This document shows positions 26,194-35,642 of a stretch of DNA of 64,000 nt, one piece after another. The DNA is taken from positions 45,224 to 109,223 of the forward strand of contig NZ_NCEN01000011.1 of assembly GCF_002280675.1 (NCBI RefSeq), read 5' to 3'. The notes under the pieces were generated by a model. It was not told the DNA's origin. It did no database searches and saw only the letters and a program-made list of their open reading frames with translations. Origin of the DNA: Novosphingobium sp. 32-60-15. GTDB lineage: Bacteria > Pseudomonadota > Alphaproteobacteria > Sphingomonadales > Sphingomonadaceae. A program made the position numbers and the translations under genes. How positions within the stretch are numbered: the first letter of the stretch is position 1; each line of letters starts with the position of its first letter.

Positions 26194-27177
26194 ATGGGCG
26201 CTGAGCCAGTCCGAATTGAAGCACGTTCACGTGGCGCACGCATGCTGCGCACGGCGATGGGCGTATCGATCGCGACCTGGTTGGCTGACCCGCAGATCAC
26301 CGAGATCATGCTCAATCCTGATGGACGCCTGTGGGTCGACCGGTTGGGCATCGGACTGTCCGACAGCGGTGAACGCCTGACCGCAGCCGATGGTGAGCGC
26401 ATCATCCGATTGGTTGCCCATCATGTGGGTGCCGAAGTTCACGGCGATGCACCGCGCGTGTCAGCGGAGCTGCCGGAAAGCGGAGAACGGTTCGAAGGCC
26501 TCCTGCCACCGGTGGTGGCGGCTCCCACCTTTGCCATCCGCAAGCCCGCCGTCGCGGTGTTCCTGCTCGATGACTATGTCAGCGCAGGAATCATGTACGC
26601 GTCTGAAGCAGACAGGCTTCGTTCGGGCGTTGCACAGCGGCTGAACATCCTTGTCGCCGGGGGCACTGGCACCGGCAAAACGACGCTCACGAACGCCCTG
26701 CTCGCCGAGGTCGCCAAGACCACCGACCGGGTCGTGCTGATCGAAGACACCCGCGAACTCCAATGCCGCGCCCCAAACCTTGTGGCGATGCGGACCAAGG
26801 ATGGCGTTGCCTCGCTCTCTGATCTGGTTCGTTCCAGCCTTCGCCTTCGCCCTGACAGGATTCCGATTGGCGAAGTGCGCGGCGCCGAGGCGCTTGATCT
26901 CCTCAAGGCCTGGGGCACCGGCCACCCCGGCGGGATCGGGACGATCCACGCCGGGAGTGCAATCGGTGCGCTGCGGCGGATGGAACAGTTGATCCAGGAA
27001 GCGGTCGTCACCGTTCCGCGCGCGCTGATCGCCGAGACCATCAACCTCATTGCCGTGCTGGTGCGCGATGGCACCGGGCGGCGCCTCGCCGAACTGGCCC
27101 GCATCGACGGGCTCGACCCGGTCACCGGCGACTACCGCCTGATTCCCACCACCCAAACCCAAGGAGACTCCCTATGA
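26194..27177 (+). CDS. trbB: Conjugal transfer ATPase TrbB (VirB11 family)
   Basis: A 327-residue hexameric secretion ATPase. Its N-terminal domain contains [16 protein letters not shown]. The C-terminal RecA-like domain has a Walker [11 protein letters not shown] (about residue 155), the Asp box [11 protein letters not shown], a Walker B region [19 protein letters not shown], and the His box [15 protein letters not shown]. It powers assembly and substrate transfer through the mating channel. The stop overlaps trbC by four bases; it is the first gene of the trb operon. Confidence 0.95.
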   Translation: MGAEPVRIEARSRGARMLRTAMGVSIATWLADPQITEIMLNPDGRLWVDRLGIGLSDSGERLTAADGERIIRLVAHHVGAEVHGDAPRVSAELPESGERFEGLLPPVVAAPTFAIRKPAVAVFLLDDYVSAGIMYASEADRLRSGVAQRLNILVAGGTGTGKTTLTNALLAEVAKTTDRVVLIEDTRELQCRAPNLVAMRTKDGVASLSDLVRSSLRLRPDRIPIGEVRGAEALDLLKAWGTGHPGGIGTIHAGSAIGALRRMEQLIQEAVVTVPRALIAETINLIAVLVRDGTGRRLAELARIDGLDPVTGDYRLIPTTQTQGDSL

Positions 27178-27506
27178 TCCATGCCCTTCGGCGCGGCACC
27201 AATCGCGTTGCGCTCGCTGCTACCGCTGCCTTCGTGATGGTGGCCACTGCCACTCCGGCGCATGCCGGCGGTTCGTCGATGCCTTGGGAAGCTCCGCTGC
27301 AGTCGATCCTCGAGAGCATCGAGGGGCCGGTCGCCAAGATCGTTGCGGTGATCATCATCATCGTCACCGGCCTCAGCCTTGCCTTTGGGGACACGTCGGG
27401 GGGCTTTCGCCGGCTGATCCAGATCGTGTTCGGCCTCTCCATCGCCTTTGCCGCATCGAGCTTCTTCCTGAGCTTCTTCAGCTTCGGCGGCGGAGCGCTG
27501 ATCTGA
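27174..27506 (+). CDS. trbC: TrbC/VirB2 family pilin
   Basis: A 110-residue pilin precursor. A signal-like segment with the end ATPAHAG (around residues 27-33) is followed by two hydrophobic helices (about residues 48-68 and 78-105) separated by a short polar loop with G-D-T-S-G-G, as in VirB2/TrbC. The TraF-type peptidase at 11185 is the likely processor. It overlaps both neighbours by one to four bases. Confidence 0.9.
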   Translation: MIHALRRGTNRVALAATAAFVMVATATPAHAGGSSMPWEAPLQSILESIEGPVAKIVAVIIIIVTGLSLAFGDTSGGFRRLIQIVFGLSIAFAASSFFLSFFSFGGGALI

Positions 27507-27775
27507 TGACATCGGCAGACGACATCCCCGGCTTCTATGCCCCGGTCCACCGCGCACTGGCCGAGCCGATCCTGCTAGGCGGTGCGCCGCGTGCACTCGC
27601 CATCGTCAATGGCACGCTGGCGGGCGCGATTGGCCTCGGCTTGCGGCTCTGGCTCGCTGGCCTTGCCATCTGGGCAATCGGCCATGTGCTTTCGGTCTGG
27701 GCTGCACGCCGCGATCCGCAGTTTGTCGATGTCGCGCGCCGCCATCTCAAATATCCGACCTGGGTGCGGCCATGA
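27506..27775 (+). CDS. trbD: TrbD/VirB3 family protein
   Basis: An 89-residue inner-membrane component. The amphipathic start (FYAPVHRALAEPILLGGAPR) is the VirB3/TrbD signature; two helices (about residues 28-62) and the C-terminal RHLKYPTWVRP complete the family plan. The ATG at 27506 shares a base with the trbC stop (TGATG) and the stop overlaps trbE. Confidence 0.92.
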   Translation: MTSADDIPGFYAPVHRALAEPILLGGAPRALAIVNGTLAGAIGLGLRLWLAGLAIWAIGHVLSVWAARRDPQFVDVARRHLKYPTWVRP

Positions 27776-30228
27776 TGTCGCTTCAGGAATATCGGACCAA
27801 ATCCGCCAGTCTCGCAGACTTCCTCCCCTGGGTCGCACTGGTGGGGCCGGGCGTGGTGCTCAACAAGGACGGATCGTTCCAGCGCACGGCGCGCTTTCGC
27901 GGTCCCGATCTCGACAGTGCCACGCCCGCTGAACTCGTCGCCGTCACCTCCCGGCTCAACAATGCCCTGCGGCGGCTGGGCTCGGGATGGGCGGTCTTTG
28001 TCGAAGCGCAGCGCACCGCGGCACAAGCCTATCCGCAATCCCGCTTTCCCGATCCTGTGTCGGCACTGGTCGACAGGGAACGCCGCGAACAGTTTCGTGA
28101 GGAAGGCGCGCATTTCGAAAGCGGCTATTATCTGACGCTGCTGTGGATGCCGCCGCCCGAGGAAGCCGCGCGCGCCGAAGGCTGGCTCTACGAAGGCAAG
28201 GCGTCGACCGGGGTCGATCCCAAGGAACTCGTCAAATCCTTCGCTGATCGTACCGATCGCGTGCTGCATCTGGTTGAGGGATTTATGCCCGAGGCCGCGT
28301 GGCTCGATGACGCTGCCACGCTGACCTATCTCCACAGCACGGTATCGACCAGGACGCAGCGCGTTCGCGTGCCCGAAACGCCGGTCTATCTCGACGCGCT
28401 GCTGGCCGATGAGCCGCTGACAGGCGGTCTCGAACCCATGCTCGGCGCCCATCATTTGCGCACGCTCACCATCACTGGCTTTCCGACGGCGACCTTTCCC
28501 GGGCTGCTTGATGAGCTCAACCGGCAAGCCTTCCCTTACCGCTGGTCGACGCGGGCAATCATGCTCGACAAGACCGACGCCACCAAGCTGCTCTCGAAAA
28601 TTCGGCGGCAATGGTTCGCCAAGCGCAAATCGGTCGCCGCCATCCTCAAGGAGGTGATGACCAACGAGCAGTCGGTGCTGATGGATTCGGACGCCTCGAA
28701 CAAGGCGGCCGATGCTGACATGGCGCTGCAGGAGCTTGGCGCAGATCATGCCGGCATTGCTTATGTCACTGCGACGGTCACGGTCTGGGACCGCGACCCG
28801 GCGCTGGCGGCGGAGAAGCTGAGGCTGGTCGAAAAGGTCATTCAGGGCCGCGACTTCACCTGCACGATCGAAGGCATGAATGCGATCGAGGCATGGCTCG
28901 GATCGCTGCCCGGCCATGTCTACGCCAATGTCCGGCAGCCGCCCATTTCCACACTCAATCTCGCCCACCTGATCCCCCTGTCAGCGGTATGGGCGGGAGC
29001 GGAACGGGACGAGCATTTCGGTGACGCCCCCTTGCTTTACGGCAAGACCGAAGGCTCGACCCCGTTCCGCCTTTCCCTTCATGTCGGCGATGTCGGACAC
29101 AGCCTCATCGTTGGCCCGACAGGGGCAGGCAAATCCGTGCTGCTGGCGCTGATGGCGCTGCAGTTCCGGCGCTACAAAGGCAGCCAGATCTTCGCCTTCG
29201 ATTTTGGTGGATCGATCCGCGCTGCGGCGCTCGGCATGGGCGGCGACTGGCAGGATCTCCGCGGCGCGCTGCATGCCGAGGAATGCGACAGCGCTGCCGT
29301 CGCCCTGCAGCCGCTTGCACGGATCGACAACGCCGGCGAACGCGCGTGGGCCGCTGAATGGCTGGCGGCGATGCTGGCCGGCGAAGGCATGGTGATTGAC
29401 CCTGCTGCCAAAGAGCATCTTTGGTCGGCCCTGACGTCGCTTGCGTCCGCACCACCTGCCGAGCGCACACTCACCGGTCTCGCGGTCCTCCTGCAATCCC
29501 AGGAATTGAAGCAGGCACTCGCCCCGTATCTCATCGGCGGTCCGTGGGGACGGCTGCTTGATGCCGAACAGGAACGTCTGGGTGAGGCGTCCGTGCAGGC
29601 TTTCGAAACCGAAGGTCTAATCGGCGCGTCATCGGCCGCTGCTGTGCTCGCCTATCTGTTCCACCGGATCGAGGGGCGGCTCGACGGCTCGCCGACCATG
29701 ATCATCATCGATGAAGGCTGGCTCGTGCTCGACAGCCCAGCGTTCGCCGCGCAGCTGCGCGAATGGCTGAAGACGCTGCGAAAGAAGAATGCGAGCGTCA
29801 TCTTCGCGACCCAGAGCCTTGCCGACATCGAGACGTCGGCCATCGCGCCTGCCATAATCGAAAGCTGTCCGACGCGCATCTTTCTACCCAACGAGCGCGC
29901 GGCCGAACCGCAGATCGCACGGGTCTATGAGCGGTTCGGCCTCAATGATCGCCAGATCGAAATCCTGAGCCGGGCTACCCCGAAACGCGAATACTACTGC
30001 CAGTCGCGGCGCGGCAACCGGCTGTTCGAGCTGGGCCTGGGCGATGTCGCACTCGCCTTCAGTGCCGCCTCTTCCAAAACCGATCAGATCCGCATCGCCG
30101 AACTTGTCGCAGCCCATGGCCGCGAAGGCTTTGCAGCGGCCTGGCTCCAGAACCGCAGCCTCGAATGGGCGGCCGAGCTGCTTCCTCCCCCGCCGCCCGC
30201 ACTAACTGACAAGGAAAACCGCCCATGA
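27772..30228 (+). CDS. trbE: Conjugal transfer ATPase TrbE (VirB4 family)
   Basis: An 818-residue ATPase, the largest channel component. The N-terminal VirB4 domain includes LADFLPWVALVGPGVVLNKD. The C-terminal ATPase has a Walker A VGPTGAGKSVLLALMAL near residue 450 and a Walker B TMIIIDEGWLVLDSP near residue 645, followed by ASVIFATQSLADIE. Full length for the family. Start and stop overlap trbD and trbJ by four bases each. Confidence 0.96.
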   Translation: MMSLQEYRTKSASLADFLPWVALVGPGVVLNKDGSFQRTARFRGPDLDSATPAELVAVTSRLNNALRRLGSGWAVFVEAQRTAAQAYPQSRFPDPVSALVDRERREQFREEGAHFESGYYLTLLWMPPPEEAARAEGWLYEGKASTGVDPKELVKSFADRTDRVLHLVEGFMPEAAWLDDAATLTYLHSTVSTRTQRVRVPETPVYLDALLADEPLTGGLEPMLGAHHLRTLTITGFPTATFPGLLDELNRQAFPYRWSTRAIMLDKTDATKLLSKIRRQWFAKRKSVAAILKEVMTNEQSVLMDSDASNKAADADMALQELGADHAGIAYVTATVTVWDRDPALAAEKLRLVEKVIQGRDFTCTIEGMNAIEAWLGSLPGHVYANVRQPPISTLNLAHLIPLSAVWAGAERDEHFGDAPLLYGKTEGSTPFRLSLHVGDVGHSLIVGPTGAGKSVLLALMALQFRRYKGSQIFAFDFGGSIRAAALGMGGDWQDLRGALHAEECDSAAVALQPLARIDNAGERAWAAEWLAAMLAGEGMVIDPAAKEHLWSALTSLASAPPAERTLTGLAVLLQSQELKQALAPYLIGGPWGRLLDAEQERLGEASVQAFETEGLIGASSAAAVLAYLFHRIEGRLDGSPTMIIIDEGWLVLDSPAFAAQLREWLKTLRKKNASVIFATQSLADIETSAIAPAIIESCPTRIFLPNERAAEPQIARVYERFGLNDRQIEILSRATPKREYYCQSRRGNRLFELGLGDVALAFSAASSKTDQIRIAELVAAHGREGFAAAWLQNRSLEWAAELLPPPPPALTDKENRP

Positions 30229-30944
30229 AAATCCCCGTCCTCCGCCGCGCTCTTATGGCGACGGCGATCGCCACTTCGCTGGTATCAGGCACCATGATCG
30301 CCGCGCCGGCGCAGGCCCAGTTTGGCGGGATCGTCTATGATCCCAGCAACTACGCGCAGAACGTGCTGACCGCCGCCCGGACGCTGCAGCAGATCAACAA
30401 CCAGATCCAGCAGATCCAGAACCAGGCGACCAGCCTCATCAACGAGGCCCGCAATCTTGCCAGTCTGCCGGTCTCGACGATCCAGACGCTGCAGCAACAG
30501 GTCGACCAGACCCGCCAGTTGCTGAACCAGGCCCAGCGCATTGCCTATGACGTTACCGACGTGCAGCAGGTGTTCAACGGCCGTTACAAGGGGGCGGCAC
30601 TGACCGGCGGGCAGGCCCAGATGGTCGCTAACGCCAATGCGCGATGGCAGGACAGCGTCGGCGCCTTCGAAGACGCAATGAAGGTTCAGGCCGGGATCGT
30701 CGGCAATCTGGGTGCGACCCGCAGCTCGATCACGACACTGGTCGGCGCCAGCCAGTCAGCGACCGGGGCTTTGCAGGCGGCACAGGCCGGCAATCAGCTA
30801 CTGGCTTTGCAAACCCAGCAACTGGCCGATCTGACCGCCGCCATTGCGGCGCAGGGCCGCGCGCAGTCGATCGAGGCCGCGCGCAATGCCGCGACCGAGG
30901 CCGAGGGCCGCGAGCGTTTCCGCCGCTTCCGGACCCGGAACTGA
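30225..30944 (+). CDS. trbJ: TrbJ family conjugal transfer protein (VirB5-like)
   Basis: A 239-residue secreted protein. A signal peptide ends near APAQAQ (about residue 31), followed by the family start FGGIVYDPSNYAQNVLTAAR and long Gln/Ala-rich coiled-coil helices (LQQINNQIQQIQNQATSL in residues about 60-80). TrbJ acts at the pilus tip or in entry exclusion. It overlaps trbE by four bases. Confidence 0.93.
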   Translation: MKIPVLRRALMATAIATSLVSGTMIAAPAQAQFGGIVYDPSNYAQNVLTAARTLQQINNQIQQIQNQATSLINEARNLASLPVSTIQTLQQQVDQTRQLLNQAQRIAYDVTDVQQVFNGRYKGAALTGGQAQMVANANARWQDSVGAFEDAMKVQAGIVGNLGATRSSITTLVGASQSATGALQAAQAGNQLLALQTQQLADLTAAIAAQGRAQSIEAARNAATEAEGRERFRRFRTRN

Positions 30945-30945
30945 C

Positions 30946-31200
30946 ATGAGCCGGTCGGTCAAGCTGGCGGCAGCCGCTGCTTTTGGCGGATTGCTGATCG
31001 CGGTCGCGGTTGTGTCGGCAACGCGGCCGCCGGCTCGGCAGGACACAACGACCTATGTCGCGGACGAGACAGGATCTCCGAACCCTCACGCCGCAGAACT
31101 CAAGCGCTGCAGCACGATCACCATGCCGGAATCGGGATGCGATGCGGTGTGGGAAGCTGAGCGCCGCCGATTTTTCCATGGAAGGGAGCGGCAGCCATGA
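30946..31200 (+). CDS. TrbK-like (TrbK-alt) entry exclusion protein, putative
   Basis: An 84-residue small membrane protein. One N-terminal helix (about residues 6-25) precedes a short periplasmic part with the pattern ELKRC - about nine residues - CDAVWEAERRRFF typical of the TrbK-alt group found between trbJ and trbL. It may block redundant transfer between cells carrying the element. The start is the ATG at 30946, one base after the trbJ stop; the stop overlaps trbL. Confidence 0.82.
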   Translation: MSRSVKLAAAAAFGGLLIAVAVVSATRPPARQDTTTYVADETGSPNPHAAELKRCSTITMPESGCDAVWEAERRRFFHGRERQP

Positions 31201-32477
31201 ATGATACCGGCGTCATCGACCAGTTTCTGACGGTCTTCACCCAGTATATCGACAGCGGCTTCGGCCTGCTCGGCGGTGAGGTCGGCTTCCTGTCGACCAC
31301 TCTCATCGTCATCGACGTGACCATAGCTGCCTTGTTCTGGGCCTGGGGCACCGATGAAGATGTGCTGCAGCGCCTGATCAAGAAGACGCTCTACATTGGC
31401 ACTTTCGCCTTCATCATTGGCAACTTCTCGAATCTCGCTGGCATTATGCTCCAGAGCTTTGCCGGGCTTGGCCTGCAGGCCAGTGGCAGCGGCATGGCCA
31501 TCGGCGATTTCATGCGCCCCGGCGTTGTGGCCGCAACCGGTCTTGATGCCGGGCAGCCACTGCTCGATGCCACCGCCGATCTTGTCGGGCCGGTAGGTCT
31601 GTTCACCAATTTCGTGCAGATCCTGATCCTGTTGATCTCCTGGCTGATCGTCGTGATCGCCTTCTTCGTGCTGGCGATTCAGGTCTTCGTCACCATCATC
31701 GAGTTCAAGCTGGTGACGCTCGCCGGCTTCGTGCTTCTGCCGTTCGCCTTTTTCGGGCGCACCGCCTTCATGGCCGAGCGCGTCCTTGGCCATATCATTT
31801 CCTCCGGCATCAAGGTCCTGGTGCTTGCCGTCATCACCGGCATTGGCACGACCCTGTTCACACAGTTCATCAATGCCGGACTCGGGGTAGAACCCGACAT
31901 CCAACAGGTCATGGCGATTGCGCTCGCAGCGCTGACGTTGCTCGGCCTTGGTATCTTTGGTCCCAGCATCGCCAACGGCATTGTGTCGGGCGGACCGCAG
32001 CTTGGCGCAGGGGCGGCGGCAGGCACTGCGATCGCTGCTGGCGCGACGATTGCGGGCGGTATCGCAGGTGCCAAGCTCGCGGCAGGTGCCGCCGGCTCGG
32101 CCATGGCGGGCGCGGCCACGGGCGGTGCTCGCGCGGCAGGCGGCGCGTCGGGTGCCTATGCAGCCGGAGCCGCTGGCAAAACCGGACGGGCTGCGGCTGC
32201 TTCGGGTCTCGCCAATGTCGCAAAATCAGCCGCGAGCAGCGCGGCGTCACCACTTCGCCGCGCCGCGGAGAGCCTCAAAGCGAACTATGCCGCTGGCAAG
32301 GCCGGGACGCCTGCCAATGCGGCAGCGACCGGCGCTGCCGATGGTCCTCCTGCATGGGCCACCGCGATGAAGCGCCGTCAGGCGATGACGCAGGGTGCCA
32401 ACATGGCCTCGCACACCCTCAAGGGCGGCGACAGCCACGGCGGCGGCTCTGGCCCCGACATCTCCGACAAAAGCTGA
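31197..32477 (+). CDS. trbL: TrbL/VirB6 family protein
   Basis: A 426-residue polytopic inner-membrane channel protein. Six to seven helices lie in residues 30-265, containing the conserved FVTIIEFKLVTLAGFVLLPF and GIKVLVLAVITGIG. From residue about 270 the protein is a Gly/Ala-rich low-complexity tail (repeats such as AGAAAGTAIAAGATIAGG). The tail length probably varies between relatives. It is 21 bp before trbF. Confidence 0.93.
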   Translation: MNDTGVIDQFLTVFTQYIDSGFGLLGGEVGFLSTTLIVIDVTIAALFWAWGTDEDVLQRLIKKTLYIGTFAFIIGNFSNLAGIMLQSFAGLGLQASGSGMAIGDFMRPGVVAATGLDAGQPLLDATADLVGPVGLFTNFVQILILLISWLIVVIAFFVLAIQVFVTIIEFKLVTLAGFVLLPFAFFGRTAFMAERVLGHIISSGIKVLVLAVITGIGTTLFTQFINAGLGVEPDIQQVMAIALAALTLLGLGIFGPSIANGIVSGGPQLGAGAAAGTAIAAGATIAGGIAGAKLAAGAAGSAMAGAATGGARAAGGASGAYAAGAAGKTGRAAAASGLANVAKSAASSAASPLRRAAESLKANYAAGKAGTPANAAATGAADGPPAWATAMKRRQAMTQGANMASHTLKGGDSHGGGSGPDISDKS

Positions 32478-32498
32478 AACTTCCGAAAAGGATCCTAC

Positions 32499-33182
32499 AT
32501 GTTTCGACGCCCCTCTATCCGCTACGGGACCAGTCCCGAGCCCGTCACGCCCTATCAACGCGCCGCCCAGGTCTGGGACGACCGCATCGGTTCCGCACGG
32601 GTGCAGGCGAAAAACTGGCGGCTCGCCTTCTTCGGTTGCCTTGCGCTTTCGGGAGGGCTGGCAGGCGGTCTCGTCTGGCAATCGGCGCGCGGCACGATCA
32701 CGCCCTGGGTGGTCGAGGTCGACAAGCTCGGCCAGGCACAGGCCATCGCGCCTGCCGATGTCGATTATCGCCCGACCGACCCGCAAATGGCGTTCCACCT
32801 TGCTCGCTTCATCGAGCAGGTGCGCGCCATTCCCGCCGATCCGATCGTGCTGCGGCAAGACTGGCTCAGGGCTTACGACTTCACCACCGACCGCGGCGCG
32901 CAGGCGCTCAATGACTATGCGCGCAACAACGATCCCTTTGCCCAAGTCGGCAAGGTGCAGGTCGCGGTCGATGTGTCGAGCGTCGTTCGTGCGTCGAACG
33001 ACAGCTTCCGCGTTGGATGGACTGAGCGGCGTTACCAGGATGGCGCACTTCTCGAGACTTCGCGGTGGTCAGCGATCCTGACCACCGTCGTGCAGCCACC
33101 ACGCACCCCCGATGCCCTGCGCAAGAATCCGCTCGGCCTGTTCATCAACGCCATCAACTGGTCAAAGGAGCTTAGCCAATGA
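32499..33182 (+). CDS. trbF: TrbF/VirB8 family protein
   Basis: A 227-residue bitopic protein with a cytoplasmic start (TPYQRAAQVWDDRIGSARVQ), one membrane helix (about residues 45-67) and a periplasmic VirB8-like domain ending with KNPLGLFINAINWSKEL. It bridges the inner membrane and the outer core of the channel. The ATG has an AAAGGAT site, and the stop overlaps trbG. Confidence 0.94.
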   Translation: MFRRPSIRYGTSPEPVTPYQRAAQVWDDRIGSARVQAKNWRLAFFGCLALSGGLAGGLVWQSARGTITPWVVEVDKLGQAQAIAPADVDYRPTDPQMAFHLARFIEQVRAIPADPIVLRQDWLRAYDFTTDRGAQALNDYARNNDPFAQVGKVQVAVDVSSVVRASNDSFRVGWTERRYQDGALLETSRWSAILTTVVQPPRTPDALRKNPLGLFINAINWSKELSQ

Positions 33183-34096
33183 TCCGCCCGACGCGCGCCC
33201 TCCGCACATCGATTATGCTCTCAGCGGTAACACTGATCTGCATCCCTGCCCAAGCCATGGCGCGCGAACAGCGCGCTCAGCCCCATGCATTTCCTGCTGC
33301 ATCGGCGCAGACCGTTGAGACTGCCGACCCGCGCACCCGTGTTGGTAGGGCCAACGCCGCTGCGCGCGTGGAACCGGAGCGCACCAGCTATTTCAATGCT
33401 ATCCAGCAATATGCCTATACCGATGGAGCCCTGTTCCAGATTTACACCGCACCGGGGCAGATTACCGACATCATGCTGCAGGAAGGCGAGGAACTCGTCG
33501 GACCGGGGCCGGTCGCATCGGGCGATACGGTCCGCTGGATCATCGGCGACACGGTAAGCGGGAGCGGATCATCGCGCCGCGTTCACATCCTCGTCAAGCC
33601 GACGCGGGCCGACATTCGCACCAACCTCATCATCAATACAAATCGGCGCACCTATCATCTTGAACTCAGCGCGACGAACTCGACCTATATGGCCGCAGTC
33701 TCCTGGACCTATCCGCAGGACGCCTTGATCGCCCTGCGTACTGCCGAGGCCGAGCGTGAACGCACGGCTCCGGTGGCGGCGGGAATCGATTTCTCAAGCC
33801 TGAACTTTCGCTACCGCATCGGGGGCGATCATCCCGGATGGCGACCAGTGCGGGTGTTCGATGACAGCCGGCAGGTGTTCATCGAGTTTCCGGGTGACAT
33901 TGCCAGCGGCGATATGCCGCCGCTGTTCGTGATTGGCGCGGATCAGGCAGCTGAGCTGGTGAACTACCGCGTGCAAGGCCGCTATATGATTGTCGACCGG
34001 CTGTTTGAGCGTGCCGAATTGCGGCTTGGCGCAGGCAACAGCGTCAAGCAGGTTCGCATTGAGCGTGAACGCGCACGCCGCCGGAGCCGCTCATGA
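33179..34096 (+). CDS. trbG: TrbG/VirB9 family protein
   Basis: A 305-residue secreted core-complex protein. A signal peptide ends around AQAMA (residue 28), followed by a disordered stretch and the VirB9 domain with VYTAPG-type ALFQIYTAPGQITDIMLQEG, TRADIRTNLIINTNRRTYHL and the C-terminal lobe PRRVFDDSRQVFIEFP-like segment. It forms the periplasmic ring with TrbI. It overlaps trbF and trbI by four bases. Confidence 0.94.
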   Translation: MIRPTRALRTSIMLSAVTLICIPAQAMAREQRAQPHAFPAASAQTVETADPRTRVGRANAAARVEPERTSYFNAIQQYAYTDGALFQIYTAPGQITDIMLQEGEELVGPGPVASGDTVRWIIGDTVSGSGSSRRVHILVKPTRADIRTNLIINTNRRTYHLELSATNSTYMAAVSWTYPQDALIALRTAEAERERTAPVAAGIDFSSLNFRYRIGGDHPGWRPVRVFDDSRQVFIEFPGDIASGDMPPLFVIGADQAAELVNYRVQGRYMIVDRLFERAELRLGAGNSVKQVRIERERARRRSRS

Positions 34097-35418
34097 ACAC
34101 GCGACCGCAGGATGATGGCGTGCCACCGGTCTCCAACCGGATTGTTGAGGCTGAAGTCGAGACCGACGTTGAAACAGACGTTGAGGTCGATGCCGAAGGC
34201 GACGAGCCTGACGACGAGCGCCCGGTTGCACTGGCCAGCCCGGACGGGTTTCGCCTTGGCGGGGAACCGCCGCGCGTCATGCGCTTGTCGCGCAAGGCAT
34301 TGGCAATCCTTGGCGTCATCGCCAGCGTCGGGATTGGCGGTTCGCTGATCTACGCACTTCAGCCCAAGAACCACGCGCCAGCCGAGAATCTCTACGACAC
34401 GAACAGCCGCAACCGCGCGGACTCGGTCAACGGTGCGCCTGCCAACTACGGCGACGTGCCAAAATTAGGTCCTGCACTGCCCGGTGATCTCGGCGGCCCG
34501 ATCGTTGCCGCGCAGCAGCGCGGGCAAAATGTCCCGATCCCGCCCATTGACACCGCCCCGGCCGCAGGACAGCCCGATCCGCGGATTGCCGCCGCCGAGC
34601 AAGCGCGTGAGCGCGCGGCGCAGGAGCGTGATAGCGCCCGGACCAGTCGCCTGTTTCTTGCCGGAGAGACCGGAACGACCGACAGTCGGTCTGCAACCGC
34701 ACTAGGGCCAGCGCCATCATCTTCGATACCAGGTGCGGATCCAGCTCAACCGTCTGCACCAACAGCCACGTCAAGCCGCCGCGCATTTCTCGGACAGCGC
34801 GGCAACCGCAGCACGGAAAGCCCTGAGCGCATCATGCGTCTTGCATCGCCTTACATTGTACAGGCCGGAAGCGTGATACCGGCAGCGCTCATCACCGGCA
34901 TCCGGTCCGACCTTCCAGGTCAGATCACGGCGCAGGTTACGCAAAATGTCTATGACAGCCCCACCGGCCGCATACTTCTGATCCCCCAAGGCTCAAGGCT
35001 GATCGGTGAATATGACAGCGACGTAGCCGCCGGACAGAACCGCGTGCTGCTGGCGTGGGACCGCCTCATCCTTCCCGGAGGTCAATCGATCCTGCTTGAT
35101 CGCCTGCCCGGCGCTGATGCTGCCGGTATGGCCGGCCTTGAAGACCAGACCAACTATCATTGGGGCAACATGCTCAAGGCCGCGCTCATTTCGACATTGC
35201 TGGGGGCTGGTACAGAGCTGATCTCGAACGGCGATAGCGATCTCATCCGAGCGCTGCGTTTCGGCACGCAGGACACCGTAAGCCAGACCGGCAGGCAGGT
35301 CGTGCAGCGGCAATTGAACGTGCCGCCGACATTGACCGTGCGCCCCGGATTTTCGCTGCGCATCATCGTGACGCGCGATCTGGTGCTCGAACCTGTGCTT
35401 GCAGGAGGAACGCGATGA
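34093..35418 (+). CDS. trbI: TrbI/VirB10 family protein
   Basis: A 441-residue scaffold spanning both membranes. The cytoplasmic N-terminus is acidic with a Val-Glu-Thr-Asp repeat (residues 15-38), one helix lies at about residues 72-95, then comes a Pro/Ala-rich periplasmic linker to residue 240. The C-terminal VirB10 domain has SPYIVQAGSVIPAALITGI, LLIPQGSRLIGEYDS and a final R-P-G-F-S-L-R-I-I-V-T-R-D-L. It overlaps its neighbours by four bases. Confidence 0.95.
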   Translation: MNTRPQDDGVPPVSNRIVEAEVETDVETDVEVDAEGDEPDDERPVALASPDGFRLGGEPPRVMRLSRKALAILGVIASVGIGGSLIYALQPKNHAPAENLYDTNSRNRADSVNGAPANYGDVPKLGPALPGDLGGPIVAAQQRGQNVPIPPIDTAPAAGQPDPRIAAAEQARERAAQERDSARTSRLFLAGETGTTDSRSATALGPAPSSSIPGADPAQPSAPTATSSRRAFLGQRGNRSTESPERIMRLASPYIVQAGSVIPAALITGIRSDLPGQITAQVTQNVYDSPTGRILLIPQGSRLIGEYDSDVAAGQNRVLLAWDRLILPGGQSILLDRLPGADAAGMAGLEDQTNYHWGNMLKAALISTLLGAGTELISNGDSDLIRALRFGTQDTVSQTGRQVVQRQLNVPPTLTVRPGFSLRIIVTRDLVLEPVLAGGTR

Positions 35419-35642
35419 CCCGTCTCAAACTGGCTGATCTGGCAGATGAAAAGCCGGTGCGGCTGACCTTGGAGCTCTCTGCCCGGCTTCACCGCGATCT
35501 GGTGGCTTATGCGCTCGCCGTAAACGGCGGGGATGCCAAAGGTGCGCCGACCGCCGAGCGGCTTATTCCGCCCATGCTTGAGCGGTTTATCGCAACTGAC
35601 CGGGCTTTTGCCAAAGCGCGCAAGACACCTCAGACGGGGTAA
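35415..35642 (+). CDS. DUF2274 family protein
   Basis: A 75-residue DUF2274 protein, regularly the last gene of trb operons in this ICE family. The pattern LKLADLADEKPVRLTLELSA, followed by RLHRDLVAYA, resembles a ribbon-helix-helix-like fold, and the end MLERFIATDRAFAKAR is conserved. The function is unknown. It overlaps trbI by four bases and runs 13 bp into the 3' end of the convergent lysR gene. Confidence 0.9.
   Translation: MTRLKLADLADEKPVRLTLELSARLHRDLVAYALAVNGGDAKGAPTAERLIPPMLERFIATDRAFAKARKTPQTG

Noticed and set aside
32000..32300. Gly/Ala-rich repeats in trbL as possible DNA repeats
   Set aside because: They are low-complexity coding sequence of the TrbL C-terminal tail, not a separate repeat element.
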